Origin: Peribacillus deserti
GTDB lineage: Bacteria; Bacillota; Bacilli; Bacillales; DSM-1321
Length of the DNA stretch: 64,000 nucleotides
Assembly: GCF_016909175.1 (NCBI RefSeq)
Contig: NZ_JAFBFI010000006.1
Coordinates: forward strand, 62,001-126,000
Direction: 5' to 3'
Position numbers and translations under genes: made by a program. The first letter of the stretch is position 1. Each line of letters starts with the position of its first letter. Of the stretch, positions 39,565-50,067 are shown in pieces. Below the pieces are notes generated by a model. The model saw nothing but the letters and a program-made list of their open reading frames with translations. It searched no databases and was not told the DNA's origin.

Positions 39565-42500
39565 GAATGGACCACCTCGGTCCCTCTTTCGGCTGGCTGC
39601 ATGGCTTCGGCAGAGAACGACATCGATTCGATTACTCTTAAAATCGCTTTAGCAGTATCAAGCGAAGTCAGGCAGGCTACTCCATTTTCAACTGATTCCC
39701 GGCGGATACGGAATCCGTCTCTTTCAGGCTGCTTTCCTTTGGTTAGGGTATTGATTACAAATCCTGCTTCACCATTACGGATCACATCCAGCAGAGTTGG
39801 CCCTTCTGTTCCAATTTTGCCGACTACACTCGCCGGGATTCCTGCATTCTTGAAGTAAGCGGCAGTTCCTTCAGTAGCCAGAAGCTTGAATCCCAGGTTA
39901 TAAAATCTTGATGCTATGGAGAGTGCTTCTTCTTTATCTTTTTCAGCGATTGTGAGGATCACTTTCCCATGAGCCTGTATTTTAATTCCTGAAGCAATCA
40001 GGCCTTTATACAATGCTTTTTCAAGAGTGAAGTCTTTACCCATTACTTCTCCTGTTGATTTCATTTCAGGGCCTAAAGTAATGTCTACTCCTCTTAACTT
40101 TGCAAATGAGAATACAGGCACCTTAACGAATACGCCTGGCTTTTCAGGAATCAAGCCGCTGCTGTATCCAAGGTTAACAAGTTTCTCTCCAAGAATAACC
40201 TTCGTTGCTAAGTTGGCCATCCCTACATTTGTGATCTTGCTTAAGAACGGAATGGTCCGGCTGGAACGTGGGTTTACTTCAAGAACAAATACTTCATTAT
40301 TAGAAACTACATATTGAATATTTAACAGTCCGATGATATTCAATCCTTTAGCCAGCTTTGTTGTGTAGGTCACTATTTTATCTTTGATATCCTGTGTTAA
40401 GCTTTGCGGCGGATACACAGCGATTGAGTCCCCTGAATGCACGCCCGCTCTTTCGATATGTTCCATGATACCTGGAATTAACACATCGGTTCCGTCAGAG
40501 ATTGCATCCACTTCGATTTCTTTTCCAGTCAGGTAACGGTCAATGAGTACCGGCTGCTCTGGATTTACATTTACGGCATTCTTCATATAATGAAGAAGTT
40601 CTTCTTCTTTGTACACAATTTCCATGGCACGGCCGCCAAGCACATAGGAAGGCCGAACAAGCACAGGATACCCGATTTCTTCTGCGATAATCACTGCGTC
40701 ACTAACAGACGTTGCTGTTTTCCCTTTAGGCTGTGGCACTTCAAGCTGTGTTAAAGCCTGCTCAAATTTATCTCTATTTTCTGCACGGTCCAGATCCTCA
40801 AGTGACGTCCCTAATATCTTCACTCCGCGCTCGACAAGCTTGTCAGCCAGGTTAATGGCAGTCTGTCCGCCAAATTGTACGATAACACCCTCTGGTTTTT
40901 CTAAATCAATGATATTCATGACATCTTCGATGATTAAAGGTTCAAAATACAGCTTATCGGAAATGCTGAAGTCGGTTGAAACAGTCTCTGGGTTATTGTT
41001 GATGATAATCGCTTCATAGCCTGCCTGTTTAATCGCCCATACGGAGTGGACCGTCGCATAATCGAATTCTACTCCCTGTCCGATCCGGATTGGGCCTGAC
41101 CCTAGTACGATGACGCTTTTCCGGTCTGTCACCACTGACTCATTTTCTTCCTCATATGTTCCATAAAAATAAGGAGTTTCTGATTCAAATTCCGCTGCGC
41201 ACGTATCAACCATTTTATATACAGGAATCAGCCCGATTTCTTGGCGCCAGCTGTACACTTCTCTTTCCTGTACTCCCCAGAACTTTGAAATCGCCCGGTC
41301 AGAGAAGCCCATTTGCTTTGCTTTTTTTGCAATTTCTTTTTCATATATGTTATCAGTCAATACAACTTCGAACTTAATAATATTTTCTAGTTTTTTTAGG
41401 AAAAATAGGTCAATCTTGCTCCAATCATGAATGGTTTCAATAGAAGTTCCTCTTCTTAAAGCTTCTGCTACAAAGAAAATCCGTTCATCGCCAGCCTTGC
41501 GTATTCTCTTTTCAATTAGCCTGTCATCCATGCTGTGGGCATCTTTTAGCTCTAAATGGTATTGGCCGGTCTCCAGAGATCGCACGGCTTTCAAAATCGA
41601 TTCTTCGAAAGTCCTGCCGATTGCCATGACTTCGCCGGTTGCTTTCATTTGTGTGCCAAGCTTGCGGTTCGCAGATTCAAATTTATCAAACGGCCAGCGC
41701 GGAATTTTTGTAACAATATAGTCCAATGCAGGCTCAAAGCTTGCATAGGTTTTTCCTGTAACAGGATTCATCATTTCGTCTAATGTAAGGCCCACAGCAA
41801 TTTTTGCTGCAAGCTTTGCAATAGGATAGCCAGTCGCTTTGGATGCCAGCGCAGAGGAGCGGCTCACACGCGGGTTGACTTCTATCACGAAATAGTCGAA
41901 GCTGTCAGGATCCAGGGCAAGCTGTACATTACAGCCTCCTTCTATCTTTAATGCTCTAATAATCTTTAAGGATGTGTTTCTCAGCATCTGGTATTCTCTA
42001 TCACTCAAAGTCTGGCTTGGTGCGGCTACAATGGAGTCACCTGTATGAATGCCGACCGGGTCAAAGTTTTCCATATTGCAGACTACAATGGCATTGTCAT
42101 TGGAATCACGCATCACTTCATATTCGATTTCTTTAAAGCCGGCAATACTTTTTTCAATTAAACATTGTGTAACAGGACTGTGCTTTAAGCCGCTGGCAAC
42201 AATTTCATTCAGTTCTTCATCATTTGTACAGATTCCGCCGCCTGTACCGCCAAGCGTAAATGCCGGGCGTACGATAATAGGAAAGCCGACTTCTTCTGTA
42301 AATCTATAAGCTTCTTCAAGAGTATGAATGATATCGCTTTTTGGAACAGGTTCACCCAAATCATTCATTAAATTGCGGAAAAGATCGCGGTCTTCTGCCT
42401 GTTCAATTGCTGAAAGCTTTGTTCCGAGGATTTCTACATTACACTCTTCAAGCACACCGGAATTATGAAGTTCAACAGCCAGATTTAATCCTGTCTGGCC

Positions 42501-42773
42501 CCCAAGTGTCGGCAGCAGTGCATCGGGGCGCTCTTTTCTGATAATACCTGATACAAATTCAAGGGTTAGAGGTTCAATATAGACGGCATCAGCAATTTCG
42601 GTGTCTGTCATAATAGTAGCTGGATTAGAGTTGATTAAGATGACTCTGTATCCTTCTTCTTTGAGTGCGATACAGGCCTGTGTGCCTGCATAGTCAAATT
42701 CTGCCGCCTGTCCGATTATGATGGGACCAGAACCGATTACAAGAATACTTTTTATATCTGTACGCTTTGGCAT
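39561..42773 (-). CDS. carB: Carbamoyl-phosphate synthase large subunit (pyrimidine-specific)
   Basis: Makes carbamoyl phosphate from bicarbonate, ATP and ammonia channelled from CarA. 1070 residues; two duplicated ATP-grasp halves, each starting with a GSGPI-IGQ-EFDYA motif (near residues 13 and 560), an oligomerisation domain between and a C-terminal MGS-like regulatory domain. This is the pyrAB gene of B. subtilis. Overlaps the end of carA by 22 bp. Confidence 0.97.
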
Positions 42774-43858
42774 GTTTTTTCCCCTTCCTCTTTTGCAGCT
42801 TCAATCATGGAGATGAATTGGTCGAACAATCCGTTTGCATCCTCAGGCCCTGGAGACGCCTCAGGGTGATATTGAACGGTGAATGCAGAATGCTGCTTAT
42901 GCTTTAAGCCTTCTACAGTCCCATCATTAATTGCTATATGGGTAACCTCGAGCTGTGTATCTTTAAGTGAACTTTCTTCAACCGTATATCCGTGATTTTG
43001 GGATGTAATGGCTATTTTTCCAGTACTAAGATCTTTGACAGGATGGTTGGAGCCTCTGTGCCCGAATTTCATTTTTTCTGTATTTGCGCCATTTGCGAGA
43101 GCGAACAGCTGATGCCCAAGGCAGATTCCGAAAAGCGGCACTCTTCCTTGAATTCCTTTGATCATCTCAATTGCCTGAGGTACATCCTTCGGGTCTCCAG
43201 GTCCATTTGTCAGCATAATTCCGTCCGGACTTAAACTAAGTATTTCCTGGGCGGTAATATTGTAAGGAACTACCACTACATCACAGTTCCTTTTATTCAG
43301 CTCGCGAAGAATTCCATGCTTCATTCCGAAATCTACCACAACAACCCTGCAGCCTCTCCCTGGGCTTGGGTACGAAGATTTCGTTGATACCCGTTTTACC
43401 TGGTCTGAGGGCAGTACAACTGCCCTCAGCTGGGCTAATACCTCTGCATCCGACTTGTTTTCAGCACATAAGGCTCCTTTTAACGTACCAGTTTTACGGA
43501 TAATCCTTGTCAGTTTCCGTGTATCAATTCCGGCAATCCCCGGGATATTCTTCATCTTAAAAAATTCATCCAGTGAAAGCTGGCTTCTCCAATTTGAAGG
43601 GAAGTCTGCTGCCTCTTTAACGATAAAGCCATGTATGGCTGGATTAATAGATTCAAAGTCATCCCGGTTAATGCCATAATTCCCAACCAGCGGATATGTC
43701 AGCGTTACAATCTGGCCGCAATAAGAAGGGTCGGACAAAATTTCCTGATAGCCAGTCATTCCAGTGTTAAACACAATTTCTCCGGTTTTCTCGGCTTCTG
43801 CTCCAAATGCTTCGCCTATAAATACAGTTCCGTCCTCGAGAACAAGCTTTCTTTTCAT
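42752..43858 (-). CDS. carA: Carbamoyl-phosphate synthase small subunit (glutaminase)
   Basis: Glutamine amidotransferase subunit feeding ammonia to CarB. 368 residues: N-terminal CarA-specific domain ([21 protein letters not shown]) and class I glutaminase with the nucleophile in [13 protein letters not shown] and the His-Glu pair in [10 protein letters not shown]. The ATG at 43858 (KRKLVLEDG) is the family start; a GTG three codons earlier is in frame. pyrAA in B. subtilis. Confidence 0.96.
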   Translation of the reverse strand: MKRKLVLEDGTVFIGEAFGAEAEKTGEIVFNTGMTGYQEILSDPSYCGQIVTLTYPLVGNYGINRDDFESINPAIHGFIVKEAADFPSNWRSQLSLDEFFKMKNIPGIAGIDTRKLTRIIRKTGTLKGALCAENKSDAEVLAQLRAVVLPSDQVKRVSTKSSYPSPGRGCRVVVVDFGMKHGILRELNKRNCDVVVVPYNITAQEILSLSPDGIMLTNGPGDPKDVPQAIEMIKGIQGRVPLFGICLGHQLFALANGANTEKMKFGHRGSNHPVKDLSTGKIAITSQNHGYTVEESSLKDTQLEVTHIAINDGTVEGLKHKQHSAFTVQYHPEASPGPEDANGLFDQFISMIEAAKEEGEKTCQSVQI

Positions 43859-43874
43859 TCCAAACACGCCCTTC

Positions 43875-45149
43875 TTATTTTTTGTACCAGACTTTTTTTC
43901 CTTCAGCGAATGTCATTACAGGCCAGCCGCTGCATTTCCAGCCTTTAAATGGTGTATTTTTTCCTTTTGATATAAACTCATCAGGGTTAATTTCGTATTC
44001 ATTCTCTAAATCTATTAAAACGATATCTGCCGCAGATCCTGCTTCTAATTTCCCATAAGGAAGCCCAAAGCTTTCAGCAGGCTTTATAGTTAAAAAGTCA
44101 ATCAATTGCTTAAGTGACAGCTCCCCATACTTTACAAAGTGCGTATAAAGAAGCGGGAAAGCCGTTTCTAAACCAACTATTCCAAAAGGGGCAAGCAGCA
44201 TTCCTTCCGCTTTTTCAGCTTCTGTATGCGGAGCATGATCTGTCGCAATAAAGTCAATGGTCCCATCCAGCAGGCCTTCAATCAGAGCCTTTTGATCCTC
44301 CTTGCCCCGGAGCGGCGGATTCATTTTATAATTTGAATCAAGGCCTGGAATATCCTCTTCACACAATAGCAGGTGATGCGGAGAAACCTCTGCTGTTACT
44401 CTGATACCTGCTCTTTTAGCATCCCGTACCACTCTGACGGATTCTTTTGTACTGATATGGCACACATGATAATGACACTCTGCAGCCTCTGCTAAAAGGA
44501 CATCTCTTGCGATATGGACAGACTCACACACCGAAGGAATTCCATTCAAATCATGTTCTCTGGAAAAAGCTCCTTCATGTACGGATCCTTTATTGATTAA
44601 GGTATTTTCTTCGCAGTGGGCGACGATTGGCAGATCCAAGCTGGCTGCTCGTTTCATTGCCTGCAGCATCATGCCGGCAGATTGAATTCCCACCCCATCA
44701 TCGGTTAAGGCAAATGCACCGGATTCTTTTAAGGCTTCAAAATCGGTCAGATCCTGTCCAAGCTCTCTCACCGTAATAGACCCATAAGGAAGTACTCTTA
44801 CATGCGCCGTCTCTTTTATCCGTCCCATCAGCCATTCCAACTGCTCCTTAGAGTCAGGAACAGGCCTGGTATTTGGCATGGCTGCCAGTGTGGTGAAGCC
44901 GCCTTTTGCTGCTGCCAGTGTACCAGATTCAATCGTTTCCTTTTTTTCTCCGCCTGGTTCACGAAGGTGTACATGTAAGTCGATTAATCCAGGTGCAACC
45001 AGCAATCCTTCAGCATCTATAACCTCATGGTCATCAGGAGCAATGAAATCAGCGATCTGCTCGATTCTTCCTTTTTGTATAAGAATATCTGCTTTTTTCA
45101 TACTTCCTTCTTCATTTAATACATATCCGTTTTTGATAATAGCTGCCAT
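43875..45149 (-). CDS. pyrC: Dihydroorotase
   Basis: Cyclises carbamoyl-aspartate to dihydroorotate. 424 residues; metal-binding His59 and His61 in [10 protein letters not shown], further metal ligands in VAHCEE and HVCHIS, and catalytic Asp in ATDHAPH. AGGAGGGACT precedes the ATG. It directly follows the third PyrR attenuator, a position normally occupied by pyrB, whose product would supply its substrate. Confidence 0.96.
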   Translation of the reverse strand: MAAIIKNGYVLNEEGSMKKADILIQKGRIEQIADFIAPDDHEVIDAEGLLVAPGLIDLHVHLREPGGEKKETIESGTLAAAKGGFTTLAAMPNTRPVPDSKEQLEWLMGRIKETAHVRVLPYGSITVRELGQDLTDFEALKESGAFALTDDGVGIQSAGMMLQAMKRAASLDLPIVAHCEENTLINKGSVHEGAFSREHDLNGIPSVCESVHIARDVLLAEAAECHYHVCHISTKESVRVVRDAKRAGIRVTAEVSPHHLLLCEEDIPGLDSNYKMNPPLRGKEDQKALIEGLLDGTIDFIATDHAPHTEAEKAEGMLLAPFGIVGLETAFPLLYTHFVKYGELSLKQLIDFLTIKPAESFGLPYGKLEAGSAADIVLIDLENEYEINPDEFISKGKNTPFKGWKCSGWPVMTFAEGKKVWYKK

Positions 45150-45203
45150 GAATTAGTCCCTCCTGTTTTTAAGCAATCCTTTGTGAACTTTGCTGTTTTT
45201 TTA

Positions 45204-45353
45204 TAAAAAAACACCCTGACTATCAAGGTCAGGGTGTGAAAACGTAAAGGAGTGCCACAAATCATCCCAGGTAAAAAGATATTTTGGGTAAGATGCTTGC
45301 GATTCCTTTAGTTTACACCCTTATAAGCCTCACGGGACTTCATTTAAAAGGTG
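45204..45353 (-). promoter_or_regulatory. PyrR attenuator 3 (between pyrP and pyrC)
   Basis: The minus-strand PyrR-binding hairpin at 45316-45353 contains AGTCCCGTGAGGCT in its loop, closed by CACCTTTT/AGGGTG. The downstream intrinsic terminator at 45204-45237 is a perfect 10-bp stem ACACCCTGAC/GTCAGGGTGT with a T-run. UMP/UTP-bound PyrR stabilises the first hairpin and so lets the terminator form. Confidence 0.93.
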
Positions 45354-45355
45354 TG

Positions 45356-46669
45356 TTATTTAGATAAGCTGTCTGCTGAGTCCATTTGCTTGGTGCGGCC
45401 GGGAAGAATCAAGTTTAAGATAACCCCGATTATGGCTGATAACGCCATGCCGGACAGTGAAACCTGGTCTGACAGCTTTACAAATGCCCCGCCGATACCC
45501 AGAACCAGGATGACAGAAGCAATGATTAAATTTCTCTTATTTTCAAAATCAATTTTATGATCTATCAGCATTCTTAATCCGCTGGAAGCAATGATTCCGA
45601 AAAGGAGAATCGAAATCCCTCCCATTACAGCCTGAGGAACGGAGTGAAGAAGCGCAGAGATTTTGCCGATAAAGCCGAAGACTACTGCCAAAACAGCCGC
45701 TCCTCCGATTACAAAGACACTGAATGCTCTAGTGATAGCCAGTACACCGATGTTTTCACCATAAGACGTAATCGGCGGTCCTCCAATGAATGATCCAATG
45801 ATAATTCCAACGCCGTCACCTGTAATGGAACGGTGAAGACCCGGCTTTTTAAGAAAGTCCCTGCCTACTACATTGCTCAATACCATTTGGTGTCCGATAT
45901 GTTCTGATAATGTAACCAGGGCAACAGGGGCCATAATGAATATAACTTCCCATGAAAACTGTGGAGTGTAGGTAGCAAAAGGAATCATAAAATCAGGTGC
46001 TTTAAACCATTTTGCAGCTGCTATACCGCTGAAATCTACAATTCCAGCTACACAGGCTGAGATATATCCAACAATAATTCCGAGAAGGATTGGTATGACC
46101 CCAACGAACCCTTTTCCAAACATATTAAAGACAATGGTTGCAATAAGTGTAATCATCGCAACAGTCAGATGCTTAGAGCTGTATACTAATTCTGCTGCCG
46201 GTGCTCCAGGATTCTCGTACATCGCCATCCCGACTGCTGTACCTGCAAGGCTTAACCCGATCACCATGATCACAGGTCCGACCACAATAGGCGGAAGGAG
46301 ATTCATCAGCCATCTCATCCCTGCTTTCTTGATGATTAATGCAACAATTCCATAAATCAACCCTGCTGCAAAACAGCCAAGCATGGCTGATTCCGGACCG
46401 CCAAGTGTTTTAGCTGCGGCAATTGGAGAGATAAAGGCAAAAGATGAACCAAGATATGCAGGAATCTGTCCTCTAGTTACCAGCAGGTAAGCAAGAGTGG
46501 CCAATCCGCTTGACACGAGAGCAACAGCCGGGCTTAATCCAACCAGGAAAGGCACCAGTACAGTTGCACCAAACATCGCAAACAAATGCTGCAGACTTAA
46601 AGTAATCCATTGTCCAGGCTTTGGAACCTCATTTACGTCTAATACAATATTCCTTTTATTCGTTTCCAT
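45356..46669 (-). CDS. pyrP: Uracil permease
   Basis: Uracil:H+ symporter of the nucleobase-ascorbate transporter family. 437 residues, about fourteen hydrophobic segments; family motifs include QHLFAMFGATVLVP near residue 28, the half-helix GSSFAFISPI and the substrate region with SEHIGHQ and GGPPITSYGENIG. Attenuators lie on both sides. Confidence 0.96.
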   Translation of the reverse strand: METNKRNIVLDVNEVPKPGQWITLSLQHLFAMFGATVLVPFLVGLSPAVALVSSGLATLAYLLVTRGQIPAYLGSSFAFISPIAAAKTLGGPESAMLGCFAAGLIYGIVALIIKKAGMRWLMNLLPPIVVGPVIMVIGLSLAGTAVGMAMYENPGAPAAELVYSSKHLTVAMITLIATIVFNMFGKGFVGVIPILLGIIVGYISACVAGIVDFSGIAAAKWFKAPDFMIPFATYTPQFSWEVIFIMAPVALVTLSEHIGHQMVLSNVVGRDFLKKPGLHRSITGDGVGIIIGSFIGGPPITSYGENIGVLAITRAFSVFVIGGAAVLAVVFGFIGKISALLHSVPQAVMGGISILLFGIIASSGLRMLIDHKIDFENKRNLIIASVILVLGIGGAFVKLSDQVSLSGMALSAIIGVILNLILPGRTKQMDSADSLSK

Positions 46670-46684
46670 TTTGATTTCCCCCTA

Positions 46685-46792
46685 TAAGAAAACCTCTTTT
46701 TAGGCGGGATCCATAAAATCAAGTGCATTTTATGTGCATAATTAGTATGCAGATCCTTCCTTGCCAGCCTCACTGGACCGCATTTAAAGGTT
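46685..46792 (-). promoter_or_regulatory. PyrR attenuator 2 (between pyrR and pyrP)
   Basis: PyrR-binding hairpin at 46759-46790 (CCTTTAAATGCGGTCCAGTGAGGCTGG in pieces; loop core GTCCAGTGAGGCT). A possible antiterminator pairs GGATC with GATCC around small hairpins. The terminator is less obvious than at the other two sites: only a short CCT/AGG stem followed by TTTTCTT. Confidence 0.8.
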
Positions 46793-46799
46793 GGTTCTA

Positions 46800-47500
<701 letters not shown>

Positions 47501-47518
47501 TCTTATTTTGTTACATTC

Positions 47519-47547
47519 ATACTAATACTATCCCAGCATATTGTCAA
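47519..47547 (-). promoter_or_regulatory. pyr operon promoter
   Basis: Minus-strand TTGACA (47542-47547) and TAGTAT (47519-47524), 17 bp apart. The -35 overlaps the stop codon of the upstream pseudouridine synthase gene. Transcription would start just before attenuator 1. Confidence 0.75.
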
Positions 47548-48458
47548 TCATTTTGTCGAAGGCCGTCAAGAACCTCTTCAAAAATAGACGGAAGCGGAGA
47601 AGTAAATTCAAGATATTCTTTTGTTCTAGGATGAATAAAGCCCAGTATCCCAGCGTGCAGGGCCTGCCCGCCGATATCCATTGTTTTTCTTGGACCGTAT
47701 TTCGGATCCCCTGCAAGAGGATATCCAATATACTTCATATGGACCCTGATTTGATGGGTTCTTCCGGTTTCAAGCTGACACTCTACAAAGGTAAAATCTT
47801 TAAACCTTTCAATAACATTAAAATGTGTGACAGCGTTCTTCGAGTTTTCTTCTGTTACGGTCATGCTCTGACGGTCCTTTTTGTCCCGGCCGATCGGCGC
47901 ATCAATGGTACCATGATCATGAGGGATGACTCCGTGTACAATTGCTTTATATCGTCTTGTTACCGTTTTATCGACAAGCTGCTGGACAAGGCTTTCATGC
48001 GCCAGGTCATTTTTGGCAACCATCAAGAGGCCTGAGGTGTCTTTATCAATACGATGAACGATTCCAGGCCTCATTACCCCATTAATGCCAGACAAGTCCT
48101 TACAATGAGCCATGAGTCCATTTACAAGCGTACCCTTTACATGCCCAGGAGCCGGGTGGACCACCATCCCCCGCGGTTTATTGACAACAAGAACATCGCT
48201 GTCTTCATAATAGATGTCTAAGTCCATCTGCTCTGCTTCTACATCCAGTTCTTCAGGTTCTGGTATTACGATCTCAACCGAATCGCCTAAACTGCATTTG
48301 TAGTTAGTCTTAACGGTTTTCCCATTAACCAGAACATGTCCTTCTTTTATCCATTGCTGAACCTGTGTTCTTGACCATTCTTCATTAGTGGAGGATACAA
48401 CTTTATCAAGTCTTTCATTCTTCTGTTCCTCTTCAATCGTGATGCTTGTATTATGCAT
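47544..48458 (-). CDS. rluD: RluD-family pseudouridine synthase (YlyB)
   Basis: Converts uridines in 23S rRNA to pseudouridine (target by homology only). 304 residues: N-terminal S4 RNA-binding domain (about 15-75) and catalytic domain with [14 protein letters not shown] holding the active Asp. An upstream in-frame start exists at 48488, but AAGGAG precedes the ATG at 48458, which also overlaps the last codons of lspA. ylyB in B. subtilis. Confidence 0.93.
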   Translation of the reverse strand: MHNTSITIEEEQKNERLDKVVSSTNEEWSRTQVQQWIKEGHVLVNGKTVKTNYKCSLGDSVEIVIPEPEELDVEAEQMDLDIYYEDSDVLVVNKPRGMVVHPAPGHVKGTLVNGLMAHCKDLSGINGVMRPGIVHRIDKDTSGLLMVAKNDLAHESLVQQLVDKTVTRRYKAIVHGVIPHDHGTIDAPIGRDKKDRQSMTVTEENSKNAVTHFNVIERFKDFTFVECQLETGRTHQIRVHMKYIGYPLAGDPKYGPRKTMDIGGQALHAGILGFIHPRTKEYLEFTSPLPSIFEEVLDGLRQND

Positions 48459-48921
48459 TCTTTTTCTCCTTCTCAGCTTTTTCTTCAAGAATCATATATA
48501 TGATCAGCAGCCCTACTCCAATGCACAATGCGGAGTCTGCAATATTAAAGACCGGAAAACTATAATTGAAAATATATACATGGATAAAATCCACCACTTC
48601 TTTCCGCCATACTCGATCAATAAAGTTTCCGATGGCACCTCCCAGCATTAAACCGAGCGAAACTCCAAGCAATAAATTATTTTTCGCATGTTTTATTATG
48701 TAATAAGCAAGGCCGATTACCACAAGAATTGTTATGATGTAAAAAAACCACATTTGTCCAGCCAGTATGCCCCAGGCTGCCCCTGTGTTCCGATGAGAAG
48801 TGATATAAAAAAAGTTCGGTATTACTTCTATACTATCTCCCAATTCCAGGTTTTTCACTATCAGCCACTTAGTAAATTGATCTAATGCTATTACGAATAA
48901 AGCTATGATAAAGTAACCCAA
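48451..48921 (-). CDS. lspA: Signal peptidase II (lipoprotein signal peptidase)
   Basis: Membrane aspartic protease that cleaves prolipoproteins after lipidation. Four hydrophobic segments; the active-site aspartates are in [10 protein letters not shown] and FNIADSAL, with the family segment [12 protein letters not shown] chose the TTG at 48921 (protein [15 protein letters not shown]) because GGGGGA lies 6 nt upstream and it aligns with the B. subtilis start, giving 156 residues. An ATG at 48966 would add 15 polar residues and lacks a ribosome site. Confidence 0.93.
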   Translation of the reverse strand: MGYFIIALFVIALDQFTKWLIVKNLELGDSIEVIPNFFYITSHRNTGAAWGILAGQMWFFYIITILVVIGLAYYIIKHAKNNLLLGVSLGLMLGGAIGNFIDRVWRKEVVDFIHVYIFNYSFPVFNIADSALCIGVGLLIIYMILEEKAEKEKKNA

Positions 48922-48966
48922 TTTATTTCCCCCGCTCTCAAACCTTGAAGACATTTTGTTTTTCAT

Positions 48967-49258
48967 ATATAAAATCTAATTTTGTCTTCTAATGCATTTT
49001 AGCACATCCCAAAAAAGATAGGCAATGCAGGAAAGCCAGTAAGAGCTTGAATTACTTGTTTCTCGACAATTCAAGTATACCAAGCAATGGAAAATTGCGT
49101 GTTTTTTTATGCCCGTGAATTTTTCCTCGACTCCACTAATTCAGGTTATACCGATGTGAACTCTATCTGCACGCGAGATAAGCATCTTCCACAGTAGGAA
49201 AGCATAAAGCTTAAGATAATCATAAAGCAGGAAACATACGCATGCGATGTTGAGAGAA
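48967..49258. other. Non-coding part of the lspA-ileS gap
   Basis: No credible gene; B. subtilis has ylyA in this interval. It contains an 8-bp inverted repeat CTTGAATT/AATTCAAG with a 14-nt loop (49046-49075) and an AT-rich stretch with TAAGCATAAAG-like words that foreshadow array D. Confidence 0.5.
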
Positions 49259-49363
49259 AAGAATAAACCTCGAAAAGCTAAGCATAAATCCATAAAAGCC
49301 AAGCTTAAAACTTCAAAAGTTAAGCATGAACTCCAAAATGTTAAGCATAAAGCCCATTCTACT
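49259..49363. repeat. Periodic array D: five exact 21-bp units
   Basis: Units begin at 49259, 49280, 49301, 49322 and 49343, each 21 bp, with consensus AAGCATAAANYNCNAAANGYT. The spacing is exact although about a third of positions vary. No reading frame and no unique spacers. Confidence 0.85.
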
Positions 49364-49419
49364 AAAATCCTTTTAGATTGGTAAAAACCTTTTACAAAAT
49401 TACCTATATGGACTTTTCT

Positions 49420-49810
49420 GAGTAAAATTCCGTCGCTGAAAACTTACCCGAGCAAAATTTTGACTTGCCTGAGCTGGAAATATGGTAATCTGCGCGAAAA
49501 TCAGCTGGCTCCGCGCGAAGTTTTGATTTCTTGCGAAATTCTAAGTTCCCCGCGCTATAACAGCGTTGCCTGCGCGAAAATCCGGCTGTTTGGCGCGAAG
49601 CCTTTTTCTCAGTATCTTATTTAGTGCCCACGCTGAATGTTCGGGTTAATCTGACTGAATATCACTGCCAGCCTGAGCGGGAAATTTCACTTGTCTGGGC
49701 TGGAAATTTGGTATTCCGTGCCATAGTTCGATTACCTGCGCGAAATTCCAGGTTCCCCGCGCGAAACTAGTCTTAGTATCAGAGATCAACCGGCTGATCG
49801 GCGCAAAACC
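49420..49810. repeat. Periodic array E: about nineteen degenerate 19-22 bp units
   Basis: Cores of GCGCGAAAA, GAGCAAAAT or GAGCTGGAAAT type occur at 49450, 49471, 49492, 49513, 49533, 49552, 49572 and 49593, then 49632, 49653, 49675, 49697, 49718, 49738 and 49759, with a last one at 49801. Each unit usually ends in a CCT or CCC before the next core. Two gaps are about two periods wide, suggesting decayed units. It resembles the CCTGC/CGCG cores of array C. Confidence 0.85.
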
Positions 49811-50004
49811 TATTTCTCAATTTCTATACTTGTACCCATTCTGATCTCTGAGATGTATCTGACTAATTCAGTTCACCACACCAACTTGTTCTGCGGAGTT
49901 TTTACCTAGTTAGGCCTTGAAAATCAAGTACGCTGCTGGAATACTCAAAATAAATAATTTAGACAAATGAAACTGACCAAAATTCCCTGGTGATTGTGAA
50001 ACTG

Positions 50005-50034
50005 AAAAAAAGAGAGCCCGCAGCTCTCTTTTTT
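50005..50034 (-). terminator. ileS terminator
   Basis: Minus-strand GAGAGC/GCTCTC stem around TGCGG, extended by the flanking A and T runs, followed by T-rich sequence. Confidence 0.9.
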
Positions 50035-50067
50035 CATTCCTTGATCATTCAAGGATTTTATATCAAT

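Noticed and set aside
45150-45355. Remnant of pyrB
   Set aside because: The interval is fully explained by the PyrR hairpin, a terminator and the pyrC ribosome site; the short open stretch before pyrC is not recognisable as a PyrB C-terminus.
49259-49810. Possible CRISPR array
   Set aside because: Units are contiguous 20-21 bp with variation throughout, without constant repeats separated by unique 30-40 bp spacers, and no cas gene is near.
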